Below are positions 18,126 to 26,643 of a stretch of 64,000 nucleotides of DNA, piece by piece. Made by a program: the position numbers and the translations under genes. The number at the start of each line of letters is the position of its first letter. The first letter of the stretch is position 1. The notes beneath the pieces are model-generated. The model searched no databases. It saw only the letters and a list, made by a program, of their open reading frames with translations, and had not been told where the DNA came from. Source of the DNA: an uncultured Eubacteriales bacterium (GTDB taxonomy: Bacteria > Bacillota > Clostridia > Peptostreptococcales > Anaerovoracaceae); contig CADABZ010000005.1 of assembly GCA_902786355.1 (NCBI GenBank), positions 1 to 64,000 on the forward strand, written 5' to 3'.

Positions 18126-19355
18126 TTATTCTAACATTTTACTGACTGCATTGGCAAAATTCTTCATATCCCTGATGTCACTGAAGACGGCTCTTGCATT
18201 GTCATCTCTGCCGCCGCCCCGTCCGTTGTAAGCGGAAGCGTTCTCCTTGACGATCTTTCCGCATTTTGCCTCGCCGGATGAGAACAGGAGACATGTTGCG
18301 GTTTCTGTCTGCATGAACAGAAGCAGCCTGCCGCTTGTCTCGCCTGAGACCGCAAAGCCGAGCTTGAGCAGTTCATCGGTGCTGAGAATGTCGGTCTGGT
18401 ATGCGTATACCGGCGCATCTTCTTTGTTTATGTCTTCAAGGATAGCTGTTTTCTCGGCCTCGCTTACATAAGATGCAAGAGATGCAAGCCTTCCCTTGAG
18501 GCTGCTTATAGTCTCAGCGTCTCTGTCAAGCCTTGAAGGCAGGTCAGTCGTCTTGCAGGAATATCTCCTTGCTATATCTGTAAGTTCTCCGGAATCAGCT
18601 CTGAGCCTCTCCAGAGCACGTCTGCCGCAGTCGAAGAAAACACGGTTCATGCCTTTATTAGGTTCACACTTGTAGATGTTTACAAGTCCTACCTGGCCGG
18701 TCGAGGACGGATGTGTCCCGCAGCAGGCGATGCAGTCATATGGCTCAGGCATGGACCCGACCATGACGACTGAGACTCTTCCCTCATGTGGCACCTGCTT
18801 TCTGACAGGCAGGGCAAGAGAAGACTCATAGTCATCGAACCAGTTAACGCTCACCGGCAGATCAGCCCAGACAGCTTCATTGACATCTTTCTGTGCGTGC
18901 TCGAGCTCCTCATCCGTAAGCATCCTTCCGCCGAGATCTATATCTATGGTGATGTAGTCTTCACCCATATGAAAACCTTTGTTGATGCCTCCGTACAGAT
19001 TGTTGAAGGCTCCGCTCAGCATGTGCTCTCCGAGATGTCTCTGCATGTTGACGAATCTGCTGTCCCAGTCAATTGAAAGGGCGACTTCTTCTCCGGGGCT
19101 GAATGTACCTGAAGGTGCGTCAGTATAATGCCAGACAGGTCCTTCGAGTCCTTCATCATGTGCGGATGTTACAAGGAATTTCCTGTCTCCTGATGACACA
19201 GTTCCTGTGTCTGAAGGCTGTCCTCCGCCTTCCGGATAGAACACAGATCTTCTGCATTCTATGGCATCGAAACCTCTTATTTCCTTCACATTGACGATCT
19301 CGGTAACACACTCTGTCTGATACTGATCTGTTCTGTAAATTCTCTCTGTAGTCAT
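18126..19355 (-). CDS. Alanyl-tRNA editing protein (AlaX, long form)
   Basis: Free-standing homologue of the AlaRS editing domain, which hydrolyses Ser-tRNA(Ala). The zinc site is HLGEH (107-111) plus C211 and H215 in CCGTH. A DHHA1-like domain ends the protein, with GGGRDDNA near residue 383. I place the start at ATG 19355 (409 aa). The longer frame to 19484 runs into the DnaA-box region, has a hydrophobic non-homologous extension and lacks a ribosome site. Mischarged-tRNA proofreading is known for the family. Confidence 0.88.
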   Translation of the reverse strand: MTTERIYRTDQYQTECVTEIVNVKEIRGFDAIECRRSVFYPEGGGQPSDTGTVSSGDRKFLVTSAHDEGLEGPVWHYTDAPSGTFSPGEEVALSIDWDSRFVNMQRHLGEHMLSGAFNNLYGGINKGFHMGEDYITIDIDLGGRMLTDEELEHAQKDVNEAVWADLPVSVNWFDDYESSLALPVRKQVPHEGRVSVVMVGSMPEPYDCIACCGTHPSSTGQVGLVNIYKCEPNKGMNRVFFDCGRRALERLRADSGELTDIARRYSCKTTDLPSRLDRDAETISSLKGRLASLASYVSEAEKTAILEDINKEDAPVYAYQTDILSTDELLKLGFAVSGETSGRLLLFMQTETATCLLFSSGEAKCGKIVKENASAYNGRGGGRDDNARAVFSDIRDMKNFANAVSKMLE

Positions 19356-19442
19356 AAATCGCCTGCTTTCTGCATGTTTCACGGAGTTTTGTAGACGTTT
19401 CACAAAATCGAACAAAAACACCGAAATTACGAAAACCAAATC

Positions 19443-19617
19443 TGTGGATAAATCCTGTTGACATATGGAGAAAAGCGTTCTCAATGTTGAAATTTCAACG
19501 TTTCAGCTTCTGAAGTTTTCCACATGTCATCGTGGATAAAATTGTATACGATTTCAGAAATCTTTGTGGAAAATCCGCGCAATGTTGTAATTTAAGCGGT
19601 TTGAGTCGTGTTGATAA
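19443..19617. other. Cluster of five DnaA boxes in an AT-rich gap
   Basis: The 341-bp gap between alaX and the next gene holds one perfect DnaA box (TGTGGATAA, 19443-19451). Four more have a single mismatch: 19516-19524, 19531-19539, 19565-19573 and 19609-19617. The second and third form an inverted pair 6 bp apart. A perfect 14-bp palindrome, GTTGAAATTTCAAC, lies at 19486-19499. A match this good to a 9-mer is expected only once in about 5 kb by chance. Origin-like, DnaA-titrating or DnaA-regulated promoter roles are all possible. dnaA and dnaN are not nearby. Confidence 0.6.
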
Positions 19618-19696
19618 AAAGCCTCCAAAAAACGAACAAATTATGTTTCTCAGTAAACACAAATCTTTATTTTGGCCTACCATATGTTCATTATCG

Positions 19697-20983
19697 TTAA
19701 CGGGCCGGCTCTATCAGATCCTCAAACAATGCTCCGGGTGTGTGACATAACGTATGAAATATCGGAGTCTCTATGAGGTACCTTCCCTTCACATCCAGAT
19801 AAGGCGAATAGACAGACATCATAGCAGCATTATCAAGCATGTTGATCCTGGTCAGCTCATTGCTCATCAGCACAAGCTCTCCTCCGATATCGAGAAGTGC
19901 ATATCCGTAAACATCATCACCGAGTCTGTATTCAGCCTTGTTAACGTGTGAATTTGTCTTGTTGTATATGGTGTAAAGCCATCCGTTTGGAACCATCACC
20001 GGATCGACGCTGGCCAGCGGAGCGATATATCTTCCGTCAAAACCATTGATGACATCATCCGGGCACTGTATGACCGTCAGATACTCCTTTCGTGCGACCT
20101 GGACAGCTGACTCGTATTCTGACAGTTTTACAAGGCTGCCTACATCGACCTGTGTGACCTTTGAATCCCTCGTCCTGTAGTCACCGCTTAAGTATATCAC
20201 GAAGGTCGCATGGTAATATCCCTTCCGTCCAAGCGTAGTGATCCTGCATCTGTACGGATGAGAGACGCCGTCAGCCGGCGGATCAGTGACAGCATCGCTT
20301 TTGCTTATATTGCTTCTTATAAGAGTCTGGATACCCGGTTCTGCCAGTTCGATGCCTCTCAGCTCATCCGGACTCATAGCCGAGACAAAAGATGCCGCGC
20401 TGAAGTCTCTGTCCACCAGTCTCATCACGAAATAGTTGATCGTAGCACATGCTCCGAGACGCTTTTCACACACTGCGGCCATAGCGTCTTCCCATGTGCA
20501 TAAGCCTGATGTTATGCCATCATCTGTAAGACGCTGCTTCATCATATCAAGACGCATGAGGGCATAGCTTCTGAACATCTCATTCTGGATATCGTCATAC
20601 TCACGGTCTACATCACTTCCTGCAAGAGGAAGGGCTTCTTCTATCAGCCGCAGCATGACAGATGGCGGTATATTCACTACCTGTCCGCCCATGACACTGG
20701 TAAAATGCTCCCAGTGGTAGTTCATGTTTTCTTTGTTGTCTTTGTAGCTATCGCTTCCCGGAATGCACTCGAACTCAAGATACTCATCCACACCATACTC
20801 TGAATAATCCAGATGTATGACCTGATAGTATCTGGCCCTTGTCTTCTCTCTGCCCCTCCATGTCACCTTGAGAGCCACGACTCCCATGAGTCTTGTCTCT
20901 GTAGCCTGGCAGGACATGAAATCGTATTCCCGGAAGTGATCGTACTTATCCGACAGTCTTCCTTCTACTATACTAAATCCCAT
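19697..20983 (-). CDS. Protein of unknown function (428 aa)
   Basis: I do not recognise a family. The protein has no signal peptide, no clear membrane segment and no nucleotide-binding motif. It is acidic, with a mixed alpha/beta look. It begins MGFSIVEGRL and contains several Met/Asp-rich stretches in the middle. It is a real gene by its length, codon use like that of its neighbours and tight spacing: its start lies 3 bp after the rluB stop. That makes it the last gene of the truA-scpA-scpB-rluB run. The DnaA-box cluster lies immediately downstream of its stop. Confidence 0.75.
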   Translation of the reverse strand: MGFSIVEGRLSDKYDHFREYDFMSCQATETRLMGVVALKVTWRGREKTRARYYQVIHLDYSEYGVDEYLEFECIPGSDSYKDNKENMNYHWEHFTSVMGGQVVNIPPSVMLRLIEEALPLAGSDVDREYDDIQNEMFRSYALMRLDMMKQRLTDDGITSGLCTWEDAMAAVCEKRLGACATINYFVMRLVDRDFSAASFVSAMSPDELRGIELAEPGIQTLIRSNISKSDAVTDPPADGVSHPYRCRITTLGRKGYYHATFVIYLSGDYRTRDSKVTQVDVGSLVKLSEYESAVQVARKEYLTVIQCPDDVINGFDGRYIAPLASVDPVMVPNGWLYTIYNKTNSHVNKAEYRLGDDVYGYALLDIGGELVLMSNELTRINMLDNAAMMSVYSPYLDVKGRYLIETPIFHTLCHTPGALFEDLIEPAR

Positions 20984-20986
20984 TTT

Positions 20987-21688
20987 CTATACCCTTTTCA
21001 GATACTCGACTTCCGCAGGGCTCAGCTTCCTGCACTGTCCCGGAGCGAGTCTTCCGATAGTAAGATTGCCAAGACCAATTCTTGAAAGCTCCAGGACCGG
21101 ATGTCCGATAGCCTTGAACATTCGCCTGACCTGACGGTTTTTGCCTTCATGGATAGTTATCTCAGCCACAGTGGAATTGCGGTCATGTCTGATAAGATCG
21201 ACTTCTGCCGGTGATGTCACGAAGCCGCCTATATCTATACCCTTCCTGAGCTGATCAGCCTGCCTGAGGGTCACTATCCCTGCTGCTCTGACCAGGTATT
21301 TCTTGCTGAATTCATGAGACGGGTGCATGAGCTTGTTGGAAAGCTCGCCGTCATTAGTGAGGATAAGAAGGCCGGTCGTGTTGAAATCGAGCCTTCCGAC
21401 AGGGAAGACTCTGATGCTGTCAGGCACAAGGTCGGTTACGACAGGGCGTCCTTCCTTGTCGGCTGTTGATGTTACATACCCTGCCGGCTTGTTGAGAAGA
21501 TAGTAGACCTTCTTCTGTTCAGGGGTTATCCTGCTGCCGTCAACAGTAACGACATCACCCTCCTGAACATGATATCCCTGACTTGTGAGAACAGCTCCGT
21601 TGACGGTGACCCTGCCCTCTGCGATCATCTCATCTGCCTTCCGTCTGCTTGTGATACCGGCTGCCGCTATATACTGATTGATCCTCAT
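20987..21688 (-). CDS. rluB: 23S rRNA pseudouridine synthase (RluB/RsuA family)
   Basis: Isomerises a specific uridine of rRNA. Residues 1-55 form the S4 RNA-binding domain (RINQYIAAAGITSRRKADE). The catalytic Asp is D101 in GRLDFNTTG, and the C-terminal EGKNRQVRRM block is typical. The 233-aa length is normal. The ATG overlaps the scpB stop by 4 nt. scpA-scpB-rluB is a conserved Bacillota arrangement, which favours RluB over RsuA or RluE. Confidence 0.92.
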   Translation of the reverse strand: MRINQYIAAAGITSRRKADEMIAEGRVTVNGAVLTSQGYHVQEGDVVTVDGSRITPEQKKVYYLLNKPAGYVTSTADKEGRPVVTDLVPDSIRVFPVGRLDFNTTGLLILTNDGELSNKLMHPSHEFSKKYLVRAAGIVTLRQADQLRKGIDIGGFVTSPAEVDLIRHDRNSTVAEITIHEGKNRQVRRMFKAIGHPVLELSRIGLGNLTIGRLAPGQCRKLSPAEVEYLKRV

Positions 21689-22281
21689 ATGTCCGTATTA
21701 TCTCCTTCAAAATCTATCCTCAGCTGTCCGTATCCTGCGTCTTCTTCCGGCTGTCTTCTGAGCTCCTCATACTCAGGGACCTCCGGAAGATCATCGAGTG
21801 TCGTGAAGCCGAATTTCTTAAGGAATTCCCTTGTCGTAACATAGATGAGCGGTCTTCCGACTCCTTCCGATCTGCCGCTTACCTCCACAAGGCCTTTATC
21901 TATCAGGCCGTCGATAACTCTTTCGCTCTTGATCCCGCGTATCGAATCTATCTCTGAACGTGTGACAGGCTGACGGTAAGCTATGATGGCGAGGACCTCA
22001 AGCGCAGCCTGCGAAAGTCTTTTGACTCTTACCGGTGTGCAGAGTTTCTTCACGAAGATATCGTTCTCAATATGGGTGACGAAGCCAAAAGCATCATCGG
22101 CCTCTCTGATCCTGATGCCTCTTCCTTCCTGTTCGTATTCTGTCATGAGCTCTCTGAAAAGTTCACGTATCTCGCCTCTGTCTGCTTCAAGGACAGCTGC
22201 CGCATCTCTGACTTCCAGAGGTTCGCCCCACATGAACATCATTGTCTCAAGGGCTGATTTCATAGTTTTTCTGCTATACAT
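21685..22281 (-). CDS. scpB: Segregation and condensation protein B
   Basis: Kleisin-interacting winged-helix subunit of the SMC-ScpAB condensin, which organises and segregates the chromosome. The core AALEVLAIIAYRQPVTRSEI and the following SERVIDGLIDKGLVE helix are family hallmarks. I place the start at ATG 22281 (MYSRKTMKSA), which has a strong AAAGGAG 8 nt upstream and overlaps the scpA stop by 8 nt, giving 198 aa. The longer frame to 22335 lies within scpA. Confidence 0.93.
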   Translation of the reverse strand: MYSRKTMKSALETMMFMWGEPLEVRDAAAVLEADRGEIRELFRELMTEYEQEGRGIRIREADDAFGFVTHIENDIFVKKLCTPVRVKRLSQAALEVLAIIAYRQPVTRSEIDSIRGIKSERVIDGLIDKGLVEVSGRSEGVGRPLIYVTTREFLKKFGFTTLDDLPEVPEYEELRRQPEEDAGYGQLRIDFEGDNTDI

Positions 22282-23047
22282 CTGCCTGCTCCTTTCCGGC
22301 ATCAGCTGCTTCTTTTCTTTTGATCGTGATCTCACCGAAATTCTCTTTCTGCTCCGCGTCGTAGCCCTGATTTCTGATCATGGACAGAAGCGACATGAAT
22401 GAAAGAGTTATATCTATGCGGTCCGGCTTCTCCGGAAGAAGCTCCGTGAAGCTCACCCGTCCTTTTCCTTTGCTGAATTTTTCCTCAAGCTGCTGAGTCA
22501 TGTGCTCAATGCGTGCTTCGATCGTCTCCGTTCTCCGCCGTACTCTCTGATACCGCCTCGATACCTCTTCTACCTTCTTCCTGCGGGTCAGGAACATTAT
22601 GAAGGCATTTACCATCTGCTCATCGGATACATGCAGTATCTCGTCCGGATTATCTGTGTATTCAGACAGATCCTCCGCAGGCTTTTCATGGACAGCCATG
22701 TAGTATTCTTCGCGCTCATCAAGCATCTCGGCGATTTTTTTGATCCTGACATATTCGAGGAGCCTTGTCCTGAGTTCTTCCCTCGGATCCTCCTCGAGCA
22801 CGATCTCGCCGCTGTCTGTAACTCTCGGGAGAAGCATGTGCGACTTGAGTCTGATCAGTACAGCCGCAAGCACGATAAACTCTGTATCGACCTCGATATT
22901 CAGTTCATCCATTTCCTTGAGATAACTGATATACTGCTCTGTTATCTCTGAGACCTTAATGTCATAGATGTCCATCCTGGCATTTTCCAGAAGGTACACC
23001 AGCAGATCAAAAGGTCCTTCAAACTTGTCTATCCTTACTTTGTACAC
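22274..23047 (-). CDS. scpA: Segregation and condensation protein A (kleisin)
   Basis: Bridges the SMC heads in bacterial condensin. The N-terminal FEGPFDLLVYLLENARMDIYD motif is diagnostic for ScpA. The charged middle (about 75-200) and C-terminal winged helix follow. At 257 aa it has the usual length. It lies 9 bp after truA and overlaps scpB. Confidence 0.95.
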   Translation of the reverse strand: MYKVRIDKFEGPFDLLVYLLENARMDIYDIKVSEITEQYISYLKEMDELNIEVDTEFIVLAAVLIRLKSHMLLPRVTDSGEIVLEEDPREELRTRLLEYVRIKKIAEMLDEREEYYMAVHEKPAEDLSEYTDNPDEILHVSDEQMVNAFIMFLTRRKKVEEVSRRYQRVRRRTETIEARIEHMTQQLEEKFSKGKGRVSFTELLPEKPDRIDITLSFMSLLSMIRNQGYDAEQKENFGEITIKRKEAADAGKEQADV

Positions 23048-23056
23048 TGTGAACTC

Positions 23057-23827
23057 CTAAAAATATATCTCCTTGAGATACAGCCCCTGCGGCGGTGCAG
23101 TAAACCCTGCCCTTCCCCTGTTTCTGCTTTCTATGATCTCCGGCACCTCATCTGCGTCTTTCTTTCCGATCCCGACTTCGACGAGGGTCCCGACGATTAT
23201 CCTGACCATGTTATACAGGAATCCGTCCCCGGTGATCTCTATTATGATACTGTCATCCGTTTCTGTAATATCCAGAGCTGAAACAGTCCTGACGGTTGTC
23301 TCCCTCGGAGTGCCTCCGGATGTCTCGAAACACTTGAAATCGTGTGTCCCGGTTATATATGATGCTGCCGTTCTCATTGCACCGATGTTCAGGCTGCCTG
23401 CTTCAGGATACTGGAAGGCCTGTTTTCTACGGAATATATCGCCTGTCTTATCTATGATATATCTGTAAGTCTTGCCCTTGCATGAATATCTGGCGTGAAA
23501 ATCATCATCCATCACTTCTGCTGAAATGATGCGTATATCTCCCGGGGCTCCGGATCTGCCTTCCCCGCCTGCTCCGAATCTCCTGTTCATGACCTCAGGC
23601 AGCTTCTCTACAGGCATATTGGAGTTCCATTCAAAGCTCGCGCACTGACCAAGTGCGTGAACACCTGCGTCTGTGCGGCTTGTCCCGTGGATGTGCACAT
23701 CCTCCATCGCGATGTATTTGAGGACATGTTCGATTTCGCCCTGCACCGTCCTGATCCCGGGCTGGATCTGCCAGCCTGAGAAATTCGTGCCGTCATATTC
23801 TATTCTGATAAGAACGTTCTTTCCCAC
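23057..23827 (-). CDS. truA: tRNA pseudouridine(38-40) synthase
   Basis: Modifies U38-U40 in the tRNA anticodon arm. The catalytic Asp is D53 in GTSRTDAGVHA, and the family N-terminus IEYDGTNFSGWQ lies at residues 9-20. I choose GTG 23827 as start: GGAGAAGG (23834-23841) is 6 nt upstream and the length (256 aa) fits the family. Starts at 23869 or 23872 would add an atypical R-rich leader overlapping the previous gene's stop. Confidence 0.93.
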   Translation of the reverse strand: MGKNVLIRIEYDGTNFSGWQIQPGIRTVQGEIEHVLKYIAMEDVHIHGTSRTDAGVHALGQCASFEWNSNMPVEKLPEVMNRRFGAGGEGRSGAPGDIRIISAEVMDDDFHARYSCKGKTYRYIIDKTGDIFRRKQAFQYPEAGSLNIGAMRTAASYITGTHDFKCFETSGGTPRETTVRTVSALDITETDDSIIIEITGDGFLYNMVRIIVGTLVEVGIGKKDADEVPEIIESRNRGRAGFTAPPQGLYLKEIYF

Positions 23828-23868
23828 CTGATACCTTCTCCATAATAACTGATCCCGGCGTCTGCTCA

Positions 23869-24633
23869 TCACAATCTGAACAGCAGCTCCTCAAAGTTCC
23901 ACAGGAAGAGAAAATACACTGTGACCGCGGTGCACGCCGCCGGCATCATCGCATTGCTGTCTTTGATCGACCCTCTGCCCGCTGCTATGAGGAAGACCGA
24001 CTCAGCAGCAAACAGTATAGTCGTCAGTATGAATATGATAACTATTCCTGCCCTGCCTGCTATCAGCCCCATGCATGTAAAAAATTTAATATCCGCTCCT
24101 CCAAGCGACCCCGTCCTGAACAGAAGCATTCCAAGTCCCAGTATCGACAGCGATATAGCAAGTCCCAGCCCTGCGCCTGCAAACGGCTCCCACCAGTGCT
24201 CGTTGTAACCGATGAAAGCTATCGACATTACAGCGAGCATCAGGCTGAACTGATCCGGCACTACCTTGTACAGCTGATCTGATATAGCCATCTCCAGCAC
24301 GACAAAGAGCACGCACAGGACAGAAAACTCGAATGCAGCGCTTCCGCCCCTTACCGCCAGATATATACCGCAGATAGCGAAATACCCTGTGAAAGCGTAT
24401 TTCCACGGGGTGCTCGGCAGTCTCTGCCGCCCCGCATTATCCGCTTCCACCAGTCTGGGAGGGAGTATTCTCCTCGGAGCTGCGGTTATCTCCTTAGCCG
24501 GGTCATTCTCATCATAATCCTCGAACCATTTTGCCGGAATATGATTGAATGCCACAACACTGCCGTTTCCGAAGATCACGGCGAGTATTATGGCAATCAT
24601 TATTTTTATCGCTATATTAACTGTGTATGACAT
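23869..24633 (-). CDS. Prepilin peptidase-like A24 aspartic protease
   Basis: Membrane aspartic peptidase of the type IV prepilin peptidase family with about seven hydrophobic segments. The two catalytic aspartates are D119 (SDQLYKVVPD) and D181 in GGADIK. The cysteine-rich cytoplasmic methyltransferase domain of full-length PilD is missing, so it resembles the short A24 forms. A hydrophilic loop at about 33-75 separates the first helix from the rest. No pilin or pilus assembly genes are in the window, so its substrate must lie elsewhere. 254 aa. Confidence 0.82.
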   Translation of the reverse strand: MSYTVNIAIKIMIAIILAVIFGNGSVVAFNHIPAKWFEDYDENDPAKEITAAPRRILPPRLVEADNAGRQRLPSTPWKYAFTGYFAICGIYLAVRGGSAAFEFSVLCVLFVVLEMAISDQLYKVVPDQFSLMLAVMSIAFIGYNEHWWEPFAGAGLGLAISLSILGLGMLLFRTGSLGGADIKFFTCMGLIAGRAGIVIIFILTTILFAAESVFLIAAGRGSIKDSNAMMPAACTAVTVYFLFLWNFEELLFRL

Positions 24634-24671
24634 CTCTCAGTGCCTCCCGGCATATTAAGCACGTTTTGCTG

Positions 24672-25613
24672 TTATTTCTTTTCCAGGCAGTAGTCGAGGA
24701 ACTCGAGCATATCTGCATATACCTTATCTCTGTCGGTCTCGTTGAGTATCTCATGCCTGTCATCATCATAGAGCCTGATGCTGACCTCGCATTCAGTATT
24801 CTCTGTATATACCATGAATGCCTTGCGGACGCCTTCGCCCCAGTTTCCGACAGGATCCTCTGCGCCCGATGCGAAGAGGATCGGAAGTCCTGCAGGGAGC
24901 TTCTTCATTCTGTTTATATCATGAGCTTTCTGCATACCCCTGAACATATGATAGTAGGCATTAGGCGTAAAACTGAAATTGCACCACGGCTGAGCTCTGT
25001 ACCAGTCTACGATCTGTTCATCTTTCGTCAGCCAGTCTGATGAAGTGCGGACATTCTCGATCTTCTTGAGATAGTTTCCGAATGACATGATATCGATCAG
25101 TCTTGCCTTCCTTCCCGGCTTGCCTGTACCAAGCAGCTTGGCTACAGCTTTGCCGGCTGCGAGCACTGCATTGGGCTGCCATCCGGTCCCCATGACTATG
25201 ACGCCGCTGAGTCCTTCAGCATATCTGCCGTCCTTCTCTGTAATATACTGTCTTACAAGGAATGAACCCATGCTGTGTCCGAGCATGAGATAAGGGAGTT
25301 CAGGGAACTCCTCATGTATCATGAGTCTGAGCTGATGGATATCTGCAATGACCCATTCATTGCCGTCGCGTCCGAAATACCCGTGGTACTCATCTGACTG
25401 CACCGAGGCTCCATGTCCGAGATGGTCCTCTCCGACTACCAGATATCCGTGATCTGTCAGATAACGTGCAAAATCATCATATCTGTCAATGAACTCGACC
25501 ATACCGTGTATGATCTGGAGCACTGCCTTAGGCTCTCCTTCCGGTTCCCATCTTATCGCGTGGATCTGTGTCTTGCCGTCAACTGACGGATAGTAAAACT
25601 CTCTTTTACCCAT
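24672..25613 (-). CDS. Alpha/beta hydrolase, monoacylglycerol lipase-like
   Basis: Cytoplasmic serine hydrolase. The nucleophile elbow is GHSMG with S114, the oxyanion-side HGMVE lies at 36-40, and the DHLGHG block at 63-68 is typical of the lysophospholipase/monoglyceride lipase group. The likely acid and base are the Asp of SGAEDPVG and the His of DDRHEILNE near the end. 313 aa, usual length. The PfkB kinase gene lies 42 bp upstream on the same strand. Confidence 0.85.
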   Translation of the reverse strand: MGKREFYYPSVDGKTQIHAIRWEPEGEPKAVLQIIHGMVEFIDRYDDFARYLTDHGYLVVGEDHLGHGASVQSDEYHGYFGRDGNEWVIADIHQLRLMIHEEFPELPYLMLGHSMGSFLVRQYITEKDGRYAEGLSGVIVMGTGWQPNAVLAAGKAVAKLLGTGKPGRKARLIDIMSFGNYLKKIENVRTSSDWLTKDEQIVDWYRAQPWCNFSFTPNAYYHMFRGMQKAHDINRMKKLPAGLPILFASGAEDPVGNWGEGVRKAFMVYTENTECEVSIRLYDDDRHEILNETDRDKVYADMLEFLDYCLEKK

Positions 25614-25655
25614 GTCCGGCTCCTTCTGCTGATCATTATTACTGCGTTATTAATT

Positions 25656-26612
25656 CTACCTTATGGCGGAGCGTTTGTCTATCTCAGCCATTTGTCTCAT
25701 GACCTGTTCCCTGCTCTTAAGAGCTGTGCCCGCGCCTACCGTTGTACTGCATATAGCTCCGCATGCACATGCAAAATCCAGAGCATCAGCAGCCCTGCTT
25801 CCGCGGAGTATCTCGGATGCAAATCCTGCTATAAAATTATCTCCTGCGCCTGTAGCGTCTACGGCAGATATATCAAATGCCGGAGTGCGGATAGTCAGAT
25901 CGCTGTTTCTGAAATAACACCCGCGTGCGCCGAGCTTGATTATAACGTTGCGCGCACCGGCTCTGAGGAATTCTTCAGCCATCTCTTCAGGATCATCTCT
26001 GCCTGTATAGAATCTGCCTTCATCCTCGTTCGGTGTTATGAAATCAACAGAGGCCAGTGAATCTGAGATATCAGCCAGGCTCAGCCGCCTGAAGTTAGGA
26101 AGCTTGGTATCCGCAAACACAAGCGCGCCGTTCTCTGAAGCTGCACTGACCACAGAGCGTATCACATCCGGATCATTGAACGGAGCTCTGAAAAGCGATC
26201 CCATTATGACCGCTCTTGCATCCGAAAATGCCTCGCTGTATCTCTCCGGATGGAAGTTGTATCTGTGTGCGCTGTTGGTGATAGATCTGCGGTTGCCGTC
26301 TTCTCTCACGAAGATTGTGGTTATCGGAGTAGGATTTTCATCTGATCTTATGATGAGGCCTGTGTCGACTCCGTTTCTCTCAAGCTCGTCCGCAATTATG
26401 TTTCCTGCCGGATCATTTCCGAGGGAACACAGGATCGCTGTCTTCATGCCGAGCTTAGCCGAGGCTATCGCTTCATTGACCGCATCCCCTCCGACATTGA
26501 GAGTCCCGCTCTCTGCTCTGTAACCTGTAGCTGATACAGGCTCCGGATCAAAACCCTTGATTATAGAATCAAGGATAGCCATTCCTATACATACAATGTC
26601 ATATCTGCTCAT
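25656..26612 (-). CDS. PfkB-family carbohydrate kinase
   Basis: ATP-dependent sugar or nucleoside kinase of the ribokinase family. The N-terminal sugar-binding GGDAVNEAIASAKLG and C-terminal DATGAGDNFIAGF, with the catalytic Asp in GAGD, are intact. At 318 aa it is of normal length. Substrate is not predictable: no sugar transporter or isomerase accompanies it. The neighbours suggest only general metabolism. Confidence 0.88.
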   Translation of the reverse strand: MSRYDIVCIGMAILDSIIKGFDPEPVSATGYRAESGTLNVGGDAVNEAIASAKLGMKTAILCSLGNDPAGNIIADELERNGVDTGLIIRSDENPTPITTIFVREDGNRRSITNSAHRYNFHPERYSEAFSDARAVIMGSLFRAPFNDPDVIRSVVSAASENGALVFADTKLPNFRRLSLADISDSLASVDFITPNEDEGRFYTGRDDPEEMAEEFLRAGARNVIIKLGARGCYFRNSDLTIRTPAFDISAVDATGAGDNFIAGFASEILRGSRAADALDFACACGAICSTTVGAGTALKSREQVMRQMAEIDKRSAIR

Positions 26613-26643
26613 ATCTTCTAACGACCTGCCTGTGCTGCATGTA

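Noticed and set aside
19375..19395. Possible parS site (TGTTTCACG)
   Set aside because: Only the left half matches the ParB site; the right half (GTGAAACA) is missing.
19356..19484. N-terminal extension of AlaX into the DnaA-box region
   Set aside because: No ribosome site, a hydrophobic non-family sequence, and it would bury the intergenic DnaA boxes.
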